DNA from: Microbulbifer pacificus
Lineage (GTDB): Bacteria > Pseudomonadota > Gammaproteobacteria > Pseudomonadales > Cellvibrionaceae
Length of the DNA: 64,000 nucleotides
Direction of reading: 5' to 3'
Assembly (NCBI RefSeq): GCF_033723955.1
Contig: NZ_CP137555.1
Coordinates: 496,001-560,000, forward strand
Below are positions 37,335-48,011 of this stretch, one piece after another. The stretch's first letter is position 1. Each line of letters opens with the position of its first letter. A model generated the notes under the pieces. The model searched no databases. It was not told the DNA's origin and saw nothing but the letters and a program-made list of their open reading frames with translations. A program made the translations under genes and the position numbers.

Positions 37335-39917
37335 TCACTCGTCGGCGGCGCCATCATCGACAGCACCACCCTCTTCGCTGCTGGCATCATCAGTTTCCTG
37401 AATCCGCGCCAGCCCCACCAGCTGCTCGCCCTCTTTCAGGCGAATTACCCGCACGCCCTGGGTGTTACGACCCAGCACGGAAACCTCATCCACCCGCGTG
37501 CGCACCATGGTGCCCTGGTCGGAAATCAACATGATTTCTTCACCCGGGTGTACCTGGCAGGCACCGATCAATGCACCATTGCGCTCGCTCTCAGCGATAG
37601 CAATAACACCCTGGGTACCACGCCCCTTGGTGGGGAAGTCCGCAGTGGCAGTGCGCTTGCCGTAACCGTTCTCGGTCACCATCATCACCGAGCCACCCTC
37701 TTCCGGAATCACCATGGCAATCACGGAGACACCATCCGCCATACGGATACCGCGCACACCGCGGGACACACGTCCCATGGAGCGCACATTTTCCTCGGCA
37801 AAACGGGCGGCCTTACCGGCACTGGTCAACAGCAGTACATCGCGGCTGCCATCGGTAATCGCGGTGGCCACGAGACGATCATCCTCATCCAGGTCAATCG
37901 CCCGCAGACCAACGCTGCGCGGACGCGAGAAGGACGTCAGCGGCGTTTTCTTCACCGTGCCGTTGGCGGTAGCGAAGAAGATAAAGTGGTTTTCATCGTA
38001 TTCGGACACCGGCATCAGGCTGCTGATGCGCTCACCCTCTTCCAGCGGCAGCATGTTCACCATCGGGCGACCGCGAGACGCGCGACCGGCGGTCGGCACT
38101 TCGTAAACTTTCAGCCAGTACACCTTGCCGTGGTTGGAGAAGCACAGAATGGTGTCATGGGAGTTGGCGATCAGCAGGTGCTCAACGAAGTCTTCGTCTT
38201 TCACCTGGGTGGCCGACTTGCCCATGCCACCACGGCGCTGGGCCTGGTAGTCCGCCAGCGGCTGGCTCTTGGCGTAGCCGCCGTGGGAGATGGTCACCAC
38301 CTTGTCTTCCGGGGTAATCAGGTCTTCTACCGACAGGTCCTGACGGGAAGCAACAATGTCGGTGCGGCGGGCATCGCCGTACTCTTTTTCCAGCAGTTCC
38401 AGCTCTTCGCGGATCACCTGCATCAGACGCTCGGGGCTGCCGAGAATCTCCAGGTATTCGGCGATCTGCTCCAGGCGCTCACTGTACTCCGCCAGCAGCT
38501 TGTCGTGTTCCATACCGGTGAGGCGGTGCAGGCGCAGCTCAAGGATTGCCTGGGCCTGAGCCGGGGACAGGTAGTAGGCACCATCGCGCATGCCAAATTC
38601 TTTCGGCAGCTCGTCCGGGCGACAGGCATCGGCACCGGCGCGTTCCAGGAACTGCTGCACGTCACCCACCGGCCAACCCTTGGCCAGCAGCGCTTCGCGG
38701 GCATCCGCCGGGGTGGCGGAGGCCTTGATCAGCTCGATCACCGGGTCGATATTGGCAATGGCGATCGCCAGACCTTCGAGGATGTGCCCGCGCTCGCGCG
38801 CCTTGCGCAGCAGATATACGGTGCGGCGGGTAACCACCTCCTGGCGGTGGCGAATGAAGTATTCCAGCAGCTCTTTCAGGTTCAGCAGTTTGGGCTGACC
38901 GTCGACCAGCGCCACCATATTGATACCGAACACGCTTTCCAGCTGGGTCTGGGAATAGAGGTTGTTCAACACCACATCCCCAAGCTCGCCGCGCTTGAGC
39001 TCGATCACCACACGCAGGCCGTCTTTGTCGGACTCGTCGCGCAGCTCGGAAATACCTTCGATCTTCTTCTCTTTTACCAGCTCGGCAATGCGCTCGATCA
39101 GGCGCGCCTTGTTCAGCTGGTAGGGAATCTCGTGAATGATGATGGTTTCACGACTGGTTTTTTCGTCGCGCACCACCTCTGCCTTGGCGCGCACGTAGAT
39201 ACGGCCGCGGCCGGTACGGTACGCCAGGAGAATGCCGGCACGGCCATTGATGGTGGCTCCGGTGGGAAAGTCCGGGCCCGGGATATATTCCATCAGGTCG
39301 TCGACAGTGAGTTCGCTGTTGTCGATCAGTGCCAGACAGCCGCGCACCACTTCGCTCAGGTTGTGCGGCGGAATATTGGTGGCCATACCCACCGCAATAC
39401 CGGAGGAGCCATTCACCAGTAGGTTCGGCACCCGCGACGGCAGCACTTCCGGCATCTGCTCGGAACCGTCGTAGTTGTCGATGAAGTTGACGGTCTCTTT
39501 ATCCAGGTCCGACAGCAGCTCGTGGGCGAGCTTGTCCATACGGATCTCGGTGTAACGCATCGCCGCTGCGCTGTCACCATCGATGGAACCGAAGTTACCC
39601 TGACCGTCTACCAGCATGTAGCGCAGGGAGAACGGCTGCGCCATACGCACGATGGTGTCATACACCGCACTGTCTCCGTGCGGGTGGTATTTACCGATCA
39701 CGTCACCCACCACACGGGCTGACTTCTTGTAGGGTTTGTTCCAGTCGTTCTTGAGTTCGTTCATGGCGAAGAGCACCCGGCGGTGCACCGGCTTCAGACC
39801 GTCGCGCACATCCGGCAGCGCACGGCCCACAATCACGCTCATCGCATAGTCGAGGTAGGATTGCTTCAGCTCTTCTTCGATATTGATCGGAGAAATTTCT
39901 TTGGCTAATTCGCCCAT
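37335..39917 (-). CDS. gyrA: DNA gyrase subunit A
   Basis: 860 residues from [17 protein letters not shown], as in pseudomonads; an ATG four codons earlier abuts AAGGA too closely. The winged-helix/tower breakage-reunion domain carries the active-site tyrosine in AAMRYTE, and the C-terminal beta-pinwheel repeats include a GyrA-box-like QRRGGMG. The quinolone-resistance region [17 protein letters not shown] has Ser and Asp at the positions equal to 83 and 87 of E. coli, so no target resistance substitution is present. The acidic tail ([15 protein letters not shown]) is normal for the family. Confidence 0.98.
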   Translation of the reverse strand: MGELAKEISPINIEEELKQSYLDYAMSVIVGRALPDVRDGLKPVHRRVLFAMNELKNDWNKPYKKSARVVGDVIGKYHPHGDSAVYDTIVRMAQPFSLRYMLVDGQGNFGSIDGDSAAAMRYTEIRMDKLAHELLSDLDKETVNFIDNYDGSEQMPEVLPSRVPNLLVNGSSGIAVGMATNIPPHNLSEVVRGCLALIDNSELTVDDLMEYIPGPDFPTGATINGRAGILLAYRTGRGRIYVRAKAEVVRDEKTSRETIIIHEIPYQLNKARLIERIAELVKEKKIEGISELRDESDKDGLRVVIELKRGELGDVVLNNLYSQTQLESVFGINMVALVDGQPKLLNLKELLEYFIRHRQEVVTRRTVYLLRKARERGHILEGLAIAIANIDPVIELIKASATPADAREALLAKGWPVGDVQQFLERAGADACRPDELPKEFGMRDGAYYLSPAQAQAILELRLHRLTGMEHDKLLAEYSERLEQIAEYLEILGSPERLMQVIREELELLEKEYGDARRTDIVASRQDLSVEDLITPEDKVVTISHGGYAKSQPLADYQAQRRGGMGKSATQVKDEDFVEHLLIANSHDTILCFSNHGKVYWLKVYEVPTAGRASRGRPMVNMLPLEEGERISSLMPVSEYDENHFIFFATANGTVKKTPLTSFSRPRSVGLRAIDLDEDDRLVATAITDGSRDVLLLTSAGKAARFAEENVRSMGRVSRGVRGIRMADGVSVIAMVIPEEGGSVMMVTENGYGKRTATADFPTKGRGTQGVIAIAESERNGALIGACQVHPGEEIMLISDQGTMVRTRVDEVSVLGRNTQGVRVIRLKEGEQLVGLARIQETDDASSEEGGAVDDGAADE

Positions 39918-40163
39918 ATTTTCAGGCATTCCTTATCGTTAACGCCGCCCGCGGGGCAGGCCCCGGCTCCACCCACCGCCGCCACCCTCTCCGGGTAAAC
40001 ACAGCAACAGGCTGGGAAACTGGTGGGGCCAGCTGGTCACAGACCCCGATCAAGCGGGCGATTCTACCACAAGTGGCGCGCGGTAGGACGACTTGTAGAG
40101 ACTTGTTCACGCTCGCCAGCGCCGCTAAAGTCTGCGGCTTTGCCCCGGGACAAAAAACACACA

Positions 40164-41531
40164 ATGGCCACAGCAAATAACAGCGATTTCACAGAAAAAT
40201 CGAACAATAAACAGGCAGTCGATGCCCTGATTCACGCCCGCTGGATCATCCCCGTGGTGCCGGAAAGACGGCTGTATGAAAACTGCTCGCTGGCCATCAA
40301 GGGCGGACTCATCGCCGCCATCCTCCCCACCGCAGAGGCGCGCAACCGCTTCCGTGCGCGAGAGGAACACCAGCTCGACAACCAGATCCTGATCCCCGGC
40401 CTGATCAACACCCACAACCATGCCGCCATGAGCCTGCTGAGGGGCTTTGCCGATGACCAACCGCTGATGACCTGGTTGCAGAAGCACATCTGGCCGGCGG
40501 AACAGCAGTGGGTCAGCCCCGAATTCGTCGCCGACGGCACCCGCCTCGCGATGGCCGAAATGCTCCGCAGCGGCACCACCACCTTCTCCGACCAGTATTT
40601 CTTCCCGGAAGCCACCGCTGCTGCGGCACGGGAGGCCGGCATGCGCGTACAGATTGCCTTCCCGATCATCGACTTCCCCAATGCATGGTCCAGAAACGGT
40701 GACGACGCTATCGAAAAAGGCCTGGCACTCCGCGACGACTACCGCTCCCACAGCCGCATCGGCCTCGCCTTCGCCCCCCATGCTCCTTACACCGTGGGCG
40801 ATGAAACCCTTAAAAAAATCGCCATCTATGCCAACGAACTGCAGATGCCGGTGCAGATGCACCTGCACGAAACGGCGGGTGAGGTCGCAAAGGCCTTTGC
40901 CGACACCGGCCAGCGCCCAATACAGCGCCTGCACAGCCTGGGCCTGCTGTCGCCGCAGATGCTCTGCGTCCACATGACCGCAGTCGATGACTCCGACATC
41001 GCGCTGCTGCAGAAGACCGGTGCGCACATTGCCCACTGCCCCCGCTCCAACCTGAAACTCGCCTCCGGCTTTACCCCCATTGCAAAACTGCTGGACGCCG
41101 GCATCAATGTCGCCATCGGCACCGACGGCGCCGCCAGCAACAACGGCCTCGACATACTGCTGGAAACCAACACCGCCGCGCTGCTCGCCAAAGCCATCTC
41201 CGGTGATGCCTCCGCTCTTCCCGCCCACCAGGCCCTGGCGATGGCAACCCTCAACGGCGCCCGCGCCCTGGGGATCGACGACGCAACCGGCAGCATCGAA
41301 GTGGGCAAAGCCGCAGACCTGTGCGCCATTGACCTGAGCGAACTGGAACAACAGCCGCTGCACGACCCCCTCTCGCAGCTGATTTACACCGCCAACGGGC
41401 ACCATGTGCGCAATGTGTGGGTGGCGGGGAAACTATTACTGCAAGATCGCAGACTAATGACGCTGAACGAGGAAGAAGTGCGGCAACGGGCCGGGGTATG
41501 GCGTGATAGAATCGCCGGTCGCACACAATAG
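40164..41531 (+). CDS. mtaD: Amidohydrolase: 5-methylthioadenosine / S-adenosylhomocysteine deaminase-like
   Basis: 455 residues. The metal-binding residues of the amidohydrolase superfamily are seen in [40 protein letters not shown] and GTDGAASNN. The protein is of the TRZ/ATZ family; its position immediately before ubiG is the conserved place of the MtaD homologue in pseudomonads. It would deaminate methylthioadenosine or SAH to the inosine form. The ATG at 40164 starts 15 residues before the conserved region; a longer in-frame frame upstream has no support. It is divergent from gyrA with a 246-base shared promoter region. Confidence 0.88.
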   Translation: MATANNSDFTEKSNNKQAVDALIHARWIIPVVPERRLYENCSLAIKGGLIAAILPTAEARNRFRAREEHQLDNQILIPGLINTHNHAAMSLLRGFADDQPLMTWLQKHIWPAEQQWVSPEFVADGTRLAMAEMLRSGTTTFSDQYFFPEATAAAAREAGMRVQIAFPIIDFPNAWSRNGDDAIEKGLALRDDYRSHSRIGLAFAPHAPYTVGDETLKKIAIYANELQMPVQMHLHETAGEVAKAFADTGQRPIQRLHSLGLLSPQMLCVHMTAVDDSDIALLQKTGAHIAHCPRSNLKLASGFTPIAKLLDAGINVAIGTDGAASNNGLDILLETNTAALLAKAISGDASALPAHQALAMATLNGARALGIDDATGSIEVGKAADLCAIDLSELEQQPLHDPLSQLIYTANGHHVRNVWVAGKLLLQDRRLMTLNEEEVRQRAGVWRDRIAGRTQ

Positions 41532-41583
41532 GCAGGGTAACGGTGGGAAGAACCACCTGCCAAGAGACAAGATAAAGAGCAAG

Positions 41584-42288
41584 ATGATCAACGTAGATCC
41601 GGCGGAAATCGCCAAATTTGAACAACTGGCCAGCCGCTGGTGGGACATGCAGGGCGAATTCAAGCCCCTGCACGAGATCAACCCACTGCGCGCCAACTAC
41701 ATCGACCAGCGCGCCCCCGTCGCCGGCAAAAAGGTCCTCGACGTCGGTTGCGGCGGCGGCATCCTTACCGAAGCCATGGCACAGCGCGGCGCCGACGTCA
41801 CCGGCATCGACATGGGCGAAGCTCCGCTGAACGTCGCCAGACTCCATGCCCTGGAAAGCGGCGTCAACATCAACTACCGCCGCCTCCCCGTCGAAGAGCT
41901 CGCCGAAGCCGAGCCCGCCAGTTACGACATCGTCACCTGTTTGGAGATGCTCGAACACGTGCCCGACCCGGCATCCGTCATCCGTGCCTGCGCCAAACTG
42001 GTCAAGCCCGGCGGCCACATTTTCTTCTCCACCATCAACCGCACCCCCAAGGGCTGGCTGTTTGCGGTGGTCGGTGCCGAATACGTGCTACGCATGCTTC
42101 CCAAGGGCACCCACGAATACGGCAAATTCATCCGCCCGTCGGAACTCGGGCGCTGCGCGCGCGAAGCAGGCCTGCAAACCCGCGACATCACCGGCATGAC
42201 CTACAATCCCCTCACCAAGCAGTACAAACTCAACCCGAGGGACGTAGACGTCAATTACCTGATGCACACCATTCGCCCAGCAGAATAA
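41584..42288 (+). CDS. ubiG: Ubiquinone biosynthesis O-methyltransferase
   Basis: 234 residues. N-terminal [29 protein letters not shown] is specific to UbiG; the SAM-binding motif is [15 protein letters not shown], with [13 protein letters not shown] and [12 protein letters not shown] after it. It does both O-methylations in ubiquinone synthesis at the inner membrane. It follows mtaD by 52 bases and precedes mupP by 18 bases in an operon. Confidence 0.97.
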   Translation: MINVDPAEIAKFEQLASRWWDMQGEFKPLHEINPLRANYIDQRAPVAGKKVLDVGCGGGILTEAMAQRGADVTGIDMGEAPLNVARLHALESGVNINYRRLPVEELAEAEPASYDIVTCLEMLEHVPDPASVIRACAKLVKPGGHIFFSTINRTPKGWLFAVVGAEYVLRMLPKGTHEYGKFIRPSELGRCAREAGLQTRDITGMTYNPLTKQYKLNPRDVDVNYLMHTIRPAE

Positions 42289-42306
42289 AACCAGAAGTAC
42301 CCGGAT

Positions 42307-42972
42307 ATGAAAGCTGTACTCTTCGACCTCGACGGCACCCTGTTCGACACCGCCCCGGACTTTGTGGTGGTGCTCAACCAGCTGCGCCAGCAGGAACATC
42401 TGCCGCCACTGGCAGATGCCACCATCCGCGAAGTGGTTTCCAATGGCGCCCGCGCCATGGTGCGCCTGGGCTTCGGCGTCGACGAGGGCGAAATGGGATT
42501 CAGTGACCTGCGCCAGCGCCTGCTGGACCTGTACCTGATGCACCTGGCCAAGCACACCGTCCCCTTCCCCGGCATAGAACGACTGCTGAACCAACTGGCG
42601 GAATACGGTATCGTCTGGGGTGTGGTTACCAACAAGCCTTCGGCCTACACCATTCCGCTGCTGCAGGCATTTGCGCACCTCCCCACTCCCGGCGCGATCA
42701 TCTGCCCCGATGACGTCGCCAACCGCAAGCCGGACCCGGAGCCTATTCTGCTCGCCTGTAGCCGCATCGGCTGCCACCCGTCAGAGGCGGTTTATGTGGG
42801 CGACCACGAGCGCGACATCATGGCCGGACGCGCCGCCGGCATGCCCACTATCGCCTGCAGCTACGGCTATATCGACAGCGGCGATGATCCCGAAAACTGG
42901 AAGGCCGACCACCTGATTCACAACGCCAGTGAAATCTGGCCCCTGCTCCAGCAGCACTACCTGAACAAATAA
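42307..42972 (+). CDS. mupP: HAD phosphatase, probably N-acetylmuramic acid 6-phosphate phosphatase MupP
   Basis: 221 residues. HAD motifs: FDLDGTLFDTAPD (nucleophile and general acid Asp), VVTNKP (motif 2), KPDPEPILLA (motif 3 Lys) and YVGDHERDIMAGRAAG (motif 4). By family alone it could be phosphoglycolate phosphatase (Gph); the position between ubiG and yciK is the location of MupP in Pseudomonas, where it dephosphorylates MurNAc-6-phosphate in the peptidoglycan recycling route that feeds AmgK and MurU. I favour MupP from context. A murQ gene also lies 1.4 kb away. Confidence 0.8.
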   Translation: MKAVLFDLDGTLFDTAPDFVVVLNQLRQQEHLPPLADATIREVVSNGARAMVRLGFGVDEGEMGFSDLRQRLLDLYLMHLAKHTVPFPGIERLLNQLAEYGIVWGVVTNKPSAYTIPLLQAFAHLPTPGAIICPDDVANRKPDPEPILLACSRIGCHPSEAVYVGDHERDIMAGRAAGMPTIACSYGYIDSGDDPENWKADHLIHNASEIWPLLQQHYLNK

Positions 42973-43033
42973 TCGGCGCGACATACAAAATCACCGCGCG
43001 CGATAGAAACCTCATCAACGAGCCCGATTCCCG

Positions 43034-43789
43034 ATGTCTGAGACCATCACCGACTACCAAGCTCCTGCGGACCTGCTGAAGGACAAAATCATCCTCGTCA
43101 CCGGCGCCGGCGACGGCATCGGCCGCGTGGCCGCCAAAACCTATGCCGCCCACGGCGCTACGGTCATCCTGCTGGGGCGCACCGTACCCAAGCTGGAGGC
43201 GGTGTACGACGAAATCGAAGCCGCCGGCGGTGCCAAACCCGCCATTTTGCCGGTCGATCTCGCGGGCGTCCGCTGGGAAGAACTGGAATTTCTGGCGCAG
43301 GGCGTGGAACAGGAATTCGGCCGCCTCGACGGCCTACTGCACAACGCCAGCCTGCTGGGGCAGCGCACCCCGATGGCGAACTACCACTACTCGGTGTGGC
43401 AGCAGGTGATGCAGGTCAATGTGAACGCGGCCTTCGGCCTCACCAAGGCCATGCTGCCGCTGCTGGAAGAGTCCAGGTCGGCCTCGGTGATCTTCACCGG
43501 TTCCGGCGTGGGCCTCAAAGGCCGCGCCTACTGGGGCGCTTATGCAGTGTCAAAGTTCGCCACCGAGGGCATGATGCAGGTGCTGGCAGATGAAGTGGAT
43601 GGCGTGTCCAATATTCGTGTCAACAGCATCAACCCCGGCGCCACCCGCACCAACATGCGTGCGGCCGCCTACCCGGCGGAAGACCCGAAAACCGTCGCCA
43701 CCCCGGAAGACATCATGCCCACCTATCTCTACCTGATGGGCGATGACAGCATCGGTATCAACGGCAAACAATTCAACGCGCAGAAATAA
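43034..43789 (+). CDS. yciK: YciK-family short-chain oxidoreductase
   Basis: 251 residues. The Rossmann motif VTGAGDGIGRVAAKTYAAHG, LHNASLLGQRTPM (NAG-like motif), the active-site Tyr-Lys in YAVSK and Ser in FTGSGVG are present. The family's substrate is not established. It ends the mtaD-ubiG-mupP-yciK run, separated from mupP by 61 bases, the same order as in pseudomonads. Confidence 0.92.
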   Translation: MSETITDYQAPADLLKDKIILVTGAGDGIGRVAAKTYAAHGATVILLGRTVPKLEAVYDEIEAAGGAKPAILPVDLAGVRWEELEFLAQGVEQEFGRLDGLLHNASLLGQRTPMANYHYSVWQQVMQVNVNAAFGLTKAMLPLLEESRSASVIFTGSGVGLKGRAYWGAYAVSKFATEGMMQVLADEVDGVSNIRVNSINPGATRTNMRAAAYPAEDPKTVATPEDIMPTYLYLMGDDSIGINGKQFNAQK

Positions 43790-43794
43790 TTGCG

Positions 43795-44175
43795 CTACTC
43801 CGAGATCTCAACCCGCCACGGCGGGTTGAGTCGATTCTCCCCGGCCCAGTAAAATTTGAGCTTGTTGCCGCTGGGGTCATACAGTACCGCCTCGCGCCAC
43901 AGCCAGCGCATATCCTCCGGCATCTGCGCAAATTCAACGCCTTTTTCTCGCAGCGCCGCCACCCGCGCGTCCAGATCCTCACACTCGAAATAAATCACTG
44001 CGCCGTTGCGGAAATCTCCCTCTTCCAGTGCCAGCGAAAAACTGCTCTCACCCCGCGGGCATTCAAAACGCGCGTAGTGCGGCGTATCCACAATCTGTAA
44101 AAAACCGAGACGGCGGTAAAACGCTGTGGCCTGAGGCATGTCACGCACCGGCAACGTGATCTGATTCAGATTCAT
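43795..44175 (-). CDS. VOC (glyoxalase/bleomycin-resistance fold) family protein
   Basis: 126 residues. MNLNQITLPVRDMPQATAFYRRLGF is the typical first beta-alpha module, and FECEDLDARVAALREKGVEF, LYDPSGNKLKFYW the second. Function cannot be narrowed: the superfamily includes glyoxalases, dioxygenases and drug-binding proteins. It is convergent with yciK with only five bases between the stops. Confidence 0.88.
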   Translation of the reverse strand: MNLNQITLPVRDMPQATAFYRRLGFLQIVDTPHYARFECPRGESSFSLALEEGDFRNGAVIYFECEDLDARVAALREKGVEFAQMPEDMRWLWREAVLYDPSGNKLKFYWAGENRLNPPWRVEISE

Positions 44176-44419
44176 TAATTTCTATCCGATATTTTTTTAT
44201 TCCCGCAAAGCATAACTCTTCCTGTAACCGACATACATCCGATCAATTACCCGCAGCCCGGTGGTACCAATTAGCAGGCCTGATTACACTTCAGCCATGC
44301 GCAGACATCACCCGCCAGATTCACCCAGTCATGACCGTGGCATCCAGCGACCGCGTCGTCCGGATTTGGCCGCAAAAATTCCCTTAACGATAAAGGTACG
44401 CCCATCCGGCGAGGGGGAT

Positions 44420-45346
44420 ATGAAAAAAACGCTCGCGAGAGAACTCGGATCCCTTGCCAGTGAGTCGCGCAATCCGGACACACTGGACATCGACCTGCTG
44501 CCGACGCTGGGCATCCTGGAAAAAATCAATGATGCCGACAGCAGCGTGCCCGGTGTCGTCCGCCAGGTACTGCCGGAAGTGGCTCTGGTGGTGGATGCGG
44601 TGGTGGAAGCCTTTCGCTCCGGCGGGCGCCTGATCTATATGGGCGCCGGTACCAGTGGGCGCATTGGCCTGTTGGATGCCGTGGAGTGCCCGCCTACCTA
44701 CGGAGTGCCAGAGGGTATGGTTATCCCCCTGATCGCCGGGGGGGAAGCGGCCGTGCACCGCGCGCAGGAAGGAGCAGAAGACAACCCCGAACTGGGCGCT
44801 CAGGATCTCAAATCCATTCACCTGACCCCGAGAGATGTAGTTATCGGTATCGCCGCCAGCGGTCGTACGCCCTATGTCACCGGCGGGCTGCGCTACGCTC
44901 GCAGCCTCGGATGCACCACCGTCGCCCTCGCGTGTAACAAGTCCGCCGCCATTGCGAACGAAGCGGATATCGCAATTCTCCCGGAAGTGGGCCCGGAAGT
45001 GCTCACCGGCTCCACGCGCATGAAAGCCGGTACGGCGCAAAAGCTGGTACTGAACATGATCACCACCGCCAGCATGATCCGAACCGGCAAGAGCTTTTAC
45101 AACCTGATGGTGGATGTAAAGGCAACGAACCAGAAGCTGGTGGACCGCACACGACGGATTGTGGTGGAGGCCACCGGCGCTCCCTACGAGGAAGCCGACC
45201 GGGTACTGAATCAGTGCGACCACAACGCCAAACTGGCAATCATGATGATCCTGAGTGGTCTCGAGCGTGCGCCGGCAGAGGACGCACTGAAAAACGCCGA
45301 TGGTTTCCTGCGGCTGGCGCTGCAGAATCTGCAACAAGGGAAATAG
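44420..45346 (+). CDS. murQ: N-acetylmuramic acid 6-phosphate etherase
   Basis: 308 residues. The SIS-domain signature [27 protein letters not shown], the SGRTPYV loop, and [22 protein letters not shown] are diagnostic of MurQ. It cleaves the lactyl ether of MurNAc-6-phosphate to GlcNAc-6-phosphate and lactate in cell-wall recycling. The ATG at 44420 has GAGGGGG just upstream; a much earlier in-frame start would add about 53 unrelated residues. It is a single-gene unit followed by a strong terminator. The related kinase gene anmK is not next to it. Confidence 0.95.
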   Translation: MKKTLARELGSLASESRNPDTLDIDLLPTLGILEKINDADSSVPGVVRQVLPEVALVVDAVVEAFRSGGRLIYMGAGTSGRIGLLDAVECPPTYGVPEGMVIPLIAGGEAAVHRAQEGAEDNPELGAQDLKSIHLTPRDVVIGIAASGRTPYVTGGLRYARSLGCTTVALACNKSAAIANEADIAILPEVGPEVLTGSTRMKAGTAQKLVLNMITTASMIRTGKSFYNLMVDVKATNQKLVDRTRRIVVEATGAPYEEADRVLNQCDHNAKLAIMMILSGLERAPAEDALKNADGFLRLALQNLQQGK

Positions 45347-45380
45347 TCAGGCCAACCCATTTCCGCTCGCCGCTCGCTTC

Positions 45381-45422
45381 GGGCAAAAAAATACCCGGTT
45401 AGTCCCGGGTATTTTTTTGCCC
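45381..45422. terminator. Bidirectional terminator after murQ
   Basis: GGGCAAAAAAATACCCGG and CCGGGTATTTTTTTGCCC pair perfectly over 18 bp with a 6-base loop. The A-tract and T-tract inside the stem make it work on both strands, for murQ (plus) and the convergent small gene ending at 45449 (minus). Confidence 0.95.
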
Positions 45423-45448
45423 GGTCAGACGCCGGAGACTTGCGCCGA

Positions 45449-45775
45449 TCACTCGTGCGCGTGATCTACACTTTCCCCGGAATCTTCCACCGCGTTCACA
45501 GCTTCCTCGACGGACTCGGAGGCCTCATCGAGGACGTGGTCCATGGCTTCTGGCACGTCCGCGAACACATCCCCATCTGCAGCGGCCATCACCTCTTCAC
45601 CGGCCGGCTTAATGCCGGCACCGGCAGCCTCTGCTTCGACCATTGCAGCGTTCACATCTTCTACGATGGCCTCTTCCGCAGTTACCACCTGCGGTGCCGG
45701 AGCGTCCAAATTGATGTAGTAGAGATAGCCGCCGATAGCGGCGATAGCGAGCGCGGGAAGTAACAATTTTTTCAT
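45449..45775 (-). CDS. Small acidic membrane-anchored or secreted hypothetical protein
   Basis: 108 residues from MKKLLLPALAIAAIGGYLYYIN, a hydrophobic N-terminal segment that is either a signal anchor or an uncleaved signal. The rest is very acidic and alanine-rich (EEAIVEDVNAAMVEAEAAG, DEASESVEEAVNAVED) with no cysteine and only one or two basic residues, so it is probably disordered or a loose helical repeat. No family recognised. A longer in-frame start 17 codons upstream would bury the hydrophobic segment and is rejected. Confidence 0.65.
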   Translation of the reverse strand: MKKLLLPALAIAAIGGYLYYINLDAPAPQVVTAEEAIVEDVNAAMVEAEAAGAGIKPAGEEVMAAADGDVFADVPEAMDHVLDEASESVEEAVNAVEDSGESVDHAHE

Positions 45776-45933
45776 TTCCAACCCCTGAGTGTGTCGACTT
45801 GTGGTTATTCTTGCTTGAGCCTCCATTGTTCCATGCCCTTACGGGAGGAAACGTGACAGGTGGCTCAGTTTGAATTGCCCTCTGCCCAGGGAATGTGCAG
45901 ATCCTTCTGAACTCAACGATCGGAACTGACAAT

Positions 45934-46392
45934 ATGGAAAAAATAATGCAGCCCCGTTCCCGAACCACCGTACTGTTTCCAGTCCTGTTACTGGCGTCAT
46001 TCACGCTGCCCGCAGCCGGGAACGAGCCCCTCCGCGAGCAGTGGCTGCAGTGCAGCCAGTTCAGCGATGACAGCAAGCGCCTGGCCTGTTTCGATCGGAT
46101 CACTGGCAATCTGCACGAACAGGCCGAGCAGAAATTCGGCCGGGAACAGGAGCAGGCAATCAAAGAGGCCCCGGAATCCATTACCGCCACCATAACCAGC
46201 GCGAAAGAAGGCGCTTTCGGCAAATACATTTTCACGCTGGATAACGGGCAGGTTTGGCAACAGGTGGAGAGCAGCGACCGCGCCATCTGGCGGGGCGGCG
46301 AACGCGTTGCCGTGGAGCGCGGGGCCTTCGGCTCATTCATCATGCACAAGGTAACCGGTGTGCGCTCCCTGCGCGTCAGGCGAATCCAGTAA
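45934..46392 (+). CDS. Secreted hypothetical protein
   Basis: 152 residues. A signal peptide (TTVLFPVLLLASFTLPAAG) follows a short basic lead; the ATG at 45934 has GGAA eight bases upstream. The mature part has LREQWLQCSQFSDDSKRLACFDRI, a two-cysteine motif common at the start of small periplasmic proteins of unknown role, a charged helix, and a C-terminal beta domain (FTLDNGQVWQQVESSDRAIWRGGERVAVERG) that looks like an OB-type or SH3-like barrel. No precise function. Confidence 0.78.
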   Translation: MEKIMQPRSRTTVLFPVLLLASFTLPAAGNEPLREQWLQCSQFSDDSKRLACFDRITGNLHEQAEQKFGREQEQAIKEAPESITATITSAKEGAFGKYIFTLDNGQVWQQVESSDRAIWRGGERVAVERGAFGSFIMHKVTGVRSLRVRRIQ

Positions 46393-46802
46393 GCCACCGC
46401 AAGCACCGCTACCACCCTTCTCGTTCGCCCCCGGTTTTGGCTTCACACAACGAGGGAACAGCAGTGCTTTTTACAATATTTTGTTATTAAAACCGCCCCA
46501 TTCCTTACCCCGTCACAAATAGAACCCACTGGTCGGTCTTTCTCCGGCGCACCATTCAACCGTCATCTATATTCAATATGTTCGCATGGCGATTTGTGCG
46601 CCATACCGCAATCCTGCGAAAGGATAACGCCGGTGGTTTTACGGCAGGCAGATCGGTCGAGAAGGCTGCACCGCACTGCCCCAGCATAAGGTTCAGACTT
46701 TTGTCCCGAGTAAATATCAACTCAAGGGATGATGAATGGCTGAAGGAAAATGGCACCAATCTGACCGGGGATGACTTCCAGCAGGAAGACCCCGAACAAT
46801 CC
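46393..46802. other. Region upstream of the sigma-factor gene
   Basis: About 410 bases with no confident gene. The frame of the sigma factor stays open back to 46578, so its first codons may lie anywhere in 46578-46803; the upstream part translates to low-complexity, unconserved sequence. No clear ribosome site precedes the ATG at 46578. No sigma-54 or other promoter motif was recognised. Confidence 0.4.
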
Positions 46803-47852
46803 ATGCAGACGTCCCAGAACGCGATCGAGGATGAGTCCGCATCCGATGATTCCCTGGGCGACAATGTCGGCACACCGATGCAGAACTACCTCAAGCATCT
46901 GTATCGGCTTGACTTGCTGACTCCGGAAGAGGAGCACACCACAACCTGCCTGCTGCGGGAGCTGGAAGACAAAATCATTGCCCTGCTGCAGAAACGCGGC
47001 ACCGACCTGGTGGACCTGCGCAGTGAAGGCGTGGAACAGCGCGGCAGCACCGGCGCCTACGATCACGGGCTCATCATCGCCAGGGCAGAGGCAGTGCTCG
47101 ACGGCGAAAAGATATCCCAGCGCGACCGCAGTGCACTGCAAAACCTGATGAAGCGCTTCAAGGAGCAGCGCAAGAAACTGATCCAGTGCAATCTGCGGCT
47201 GGTGATCGCCATCGCCAAGCGCTTCCGCAATCCATCGGTTCCCTTTATCGACCTGATCCAGGAGGGCAACGTCGGCTTGATGAAGGCGATCGAGCGCTTC
47301 AAACCGCAGATGGGTTACCGCTTCTCCACCTACGCCTACTGGTGGATACAACAGGAAATCCAGCTGACCCTGCGGCGCAATGACGACCTGGTGCGCCAAC
47401 CCGCCAACGTGCAGGACGATCTGCGCAATATCTACCGGGCTATCAACCAGGTGCGATCGGAGGGTTTGCCGGCATCGGATGAAAACATCGCCAAACAGAC
47501 CGGGCTGGATCTGGAGCGGGTACAGAGCCTGCTGAAACTGCCCGGCCCCACCAGCTCCCTAGACGACCCCATCTCTGACGACCAGAGCAGTACCCGACTC
47601 GACTACGCACCGGCCAACGAGATGTTCAATACCGACGAGCTGGTTTCGAACCAGGAACTGGCACAGCGATTGCGGGATGCGGTCGCCAAGCTGCCGCCGC
47701 GACAACGCACCGTATTGAGCCTGCGTTATGGCCTGATCTCGGATCGCGACTGCTCCTTCCGGGTCATCGGCGAACAACTGGGACTCAGCCAGGAGCGCGC
47801 ACGCCAGTTGCACTCGGACGCGCTGCGACAACTCAAACGGCAGTGGCGCTGA
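46803..47852 (+). CDS. Sigma-70 family RNA polymerase sigma factor (divergent group 2)
   Basis: At least 349 residues from the chosen ATG; the open frame extends 75 codons further upstream and a TTG or other start there is possible. Region 1.2 is TPMQNYLKHLYRLDLLTPEEEH; region 2 is LRLVIAIAKRFRNPSVPFIDLIQEGNVGLMKAIERFKPQMGYRFSTYAYWWIQQEI; region 3 follows; region 4 is LPPRQRTVLSLRYGLI...GEQLGLSQERARQLHSDALRQLK, with a complete HTH. Between regions 1.2 and 2.1 there is a charged insert of about 70 residues, absent from RpoS and much shorter than that of RpoD. It is therefore an RpoS/RpoD-like alternative factor rather than the housekeeping one. Its regulon cannot be read from the sequence. Confidence 0.85.
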   Translation: MQTSQNAIEDESASDDSLGDNVGTPMQNYLKHLYRLDLLTPEEEHTTTCLLRELEDKIIALLQKRGTDLVDLRSEGVEQRGSTGAYDHGLIIARAEAVLDGEKISQRDRSALQNLMKRFKEQRKKLIQCNLRLVIAIAKRFRNPSVPFIDLIQEGNVGLMKAIERFKPQMGYRFSTYAYWWIQQEIQLTLRRNDDLVRQPANVQDDLRNIYRAINQVRSEGLPASDENIAKQTGLDLERVQSLLKLPGPTSSLDDPISDDQSSTRLDYAPANEMFNTDELVSNQELAQRLRDAVAKLPPRQRTVLSLRYGLISDRDCSFRVIGEQLGLSQERARQLHSDALRQLKRQWR

Positions 47853-47880
47853 CGCTTATCTATCGCTCACCCCTAACCCA

Positions 47881-47910
47881 CAGAGCATCCCGGCACTCCG
47901 GGATGCTCTG
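47881..47910. terminator. Hairpin after the sigma-factor gene
   Basis: CAGAGCATCCCGG and CCGGGATGCTCTG pair perfectly over 13 bp with a 4-base loop, 29 bases after the stop codon. No T-run follows, so termination efficiency is uncertain. Confidence 0.65.
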
Positions 47911-48011
47911 CTTGCCATCGCCCTGATAGCGGCTAACCTTGCAAAAGGCCGGCAAGCTTCAAAAGCCCGGAATTTAGAGCAATAACTGGCGAGTCAACTG
48001 GCGATAGCATC

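Noticed and set aside
39640..39700. Possible quinolone-resistance substitution in gyrA.
   Set aside because: The region reads GDSAVYDT with Ser and Asp at the positions that matter, so the target is of the sensitive type; in pseudomonads Thr at the first position is also wild type.
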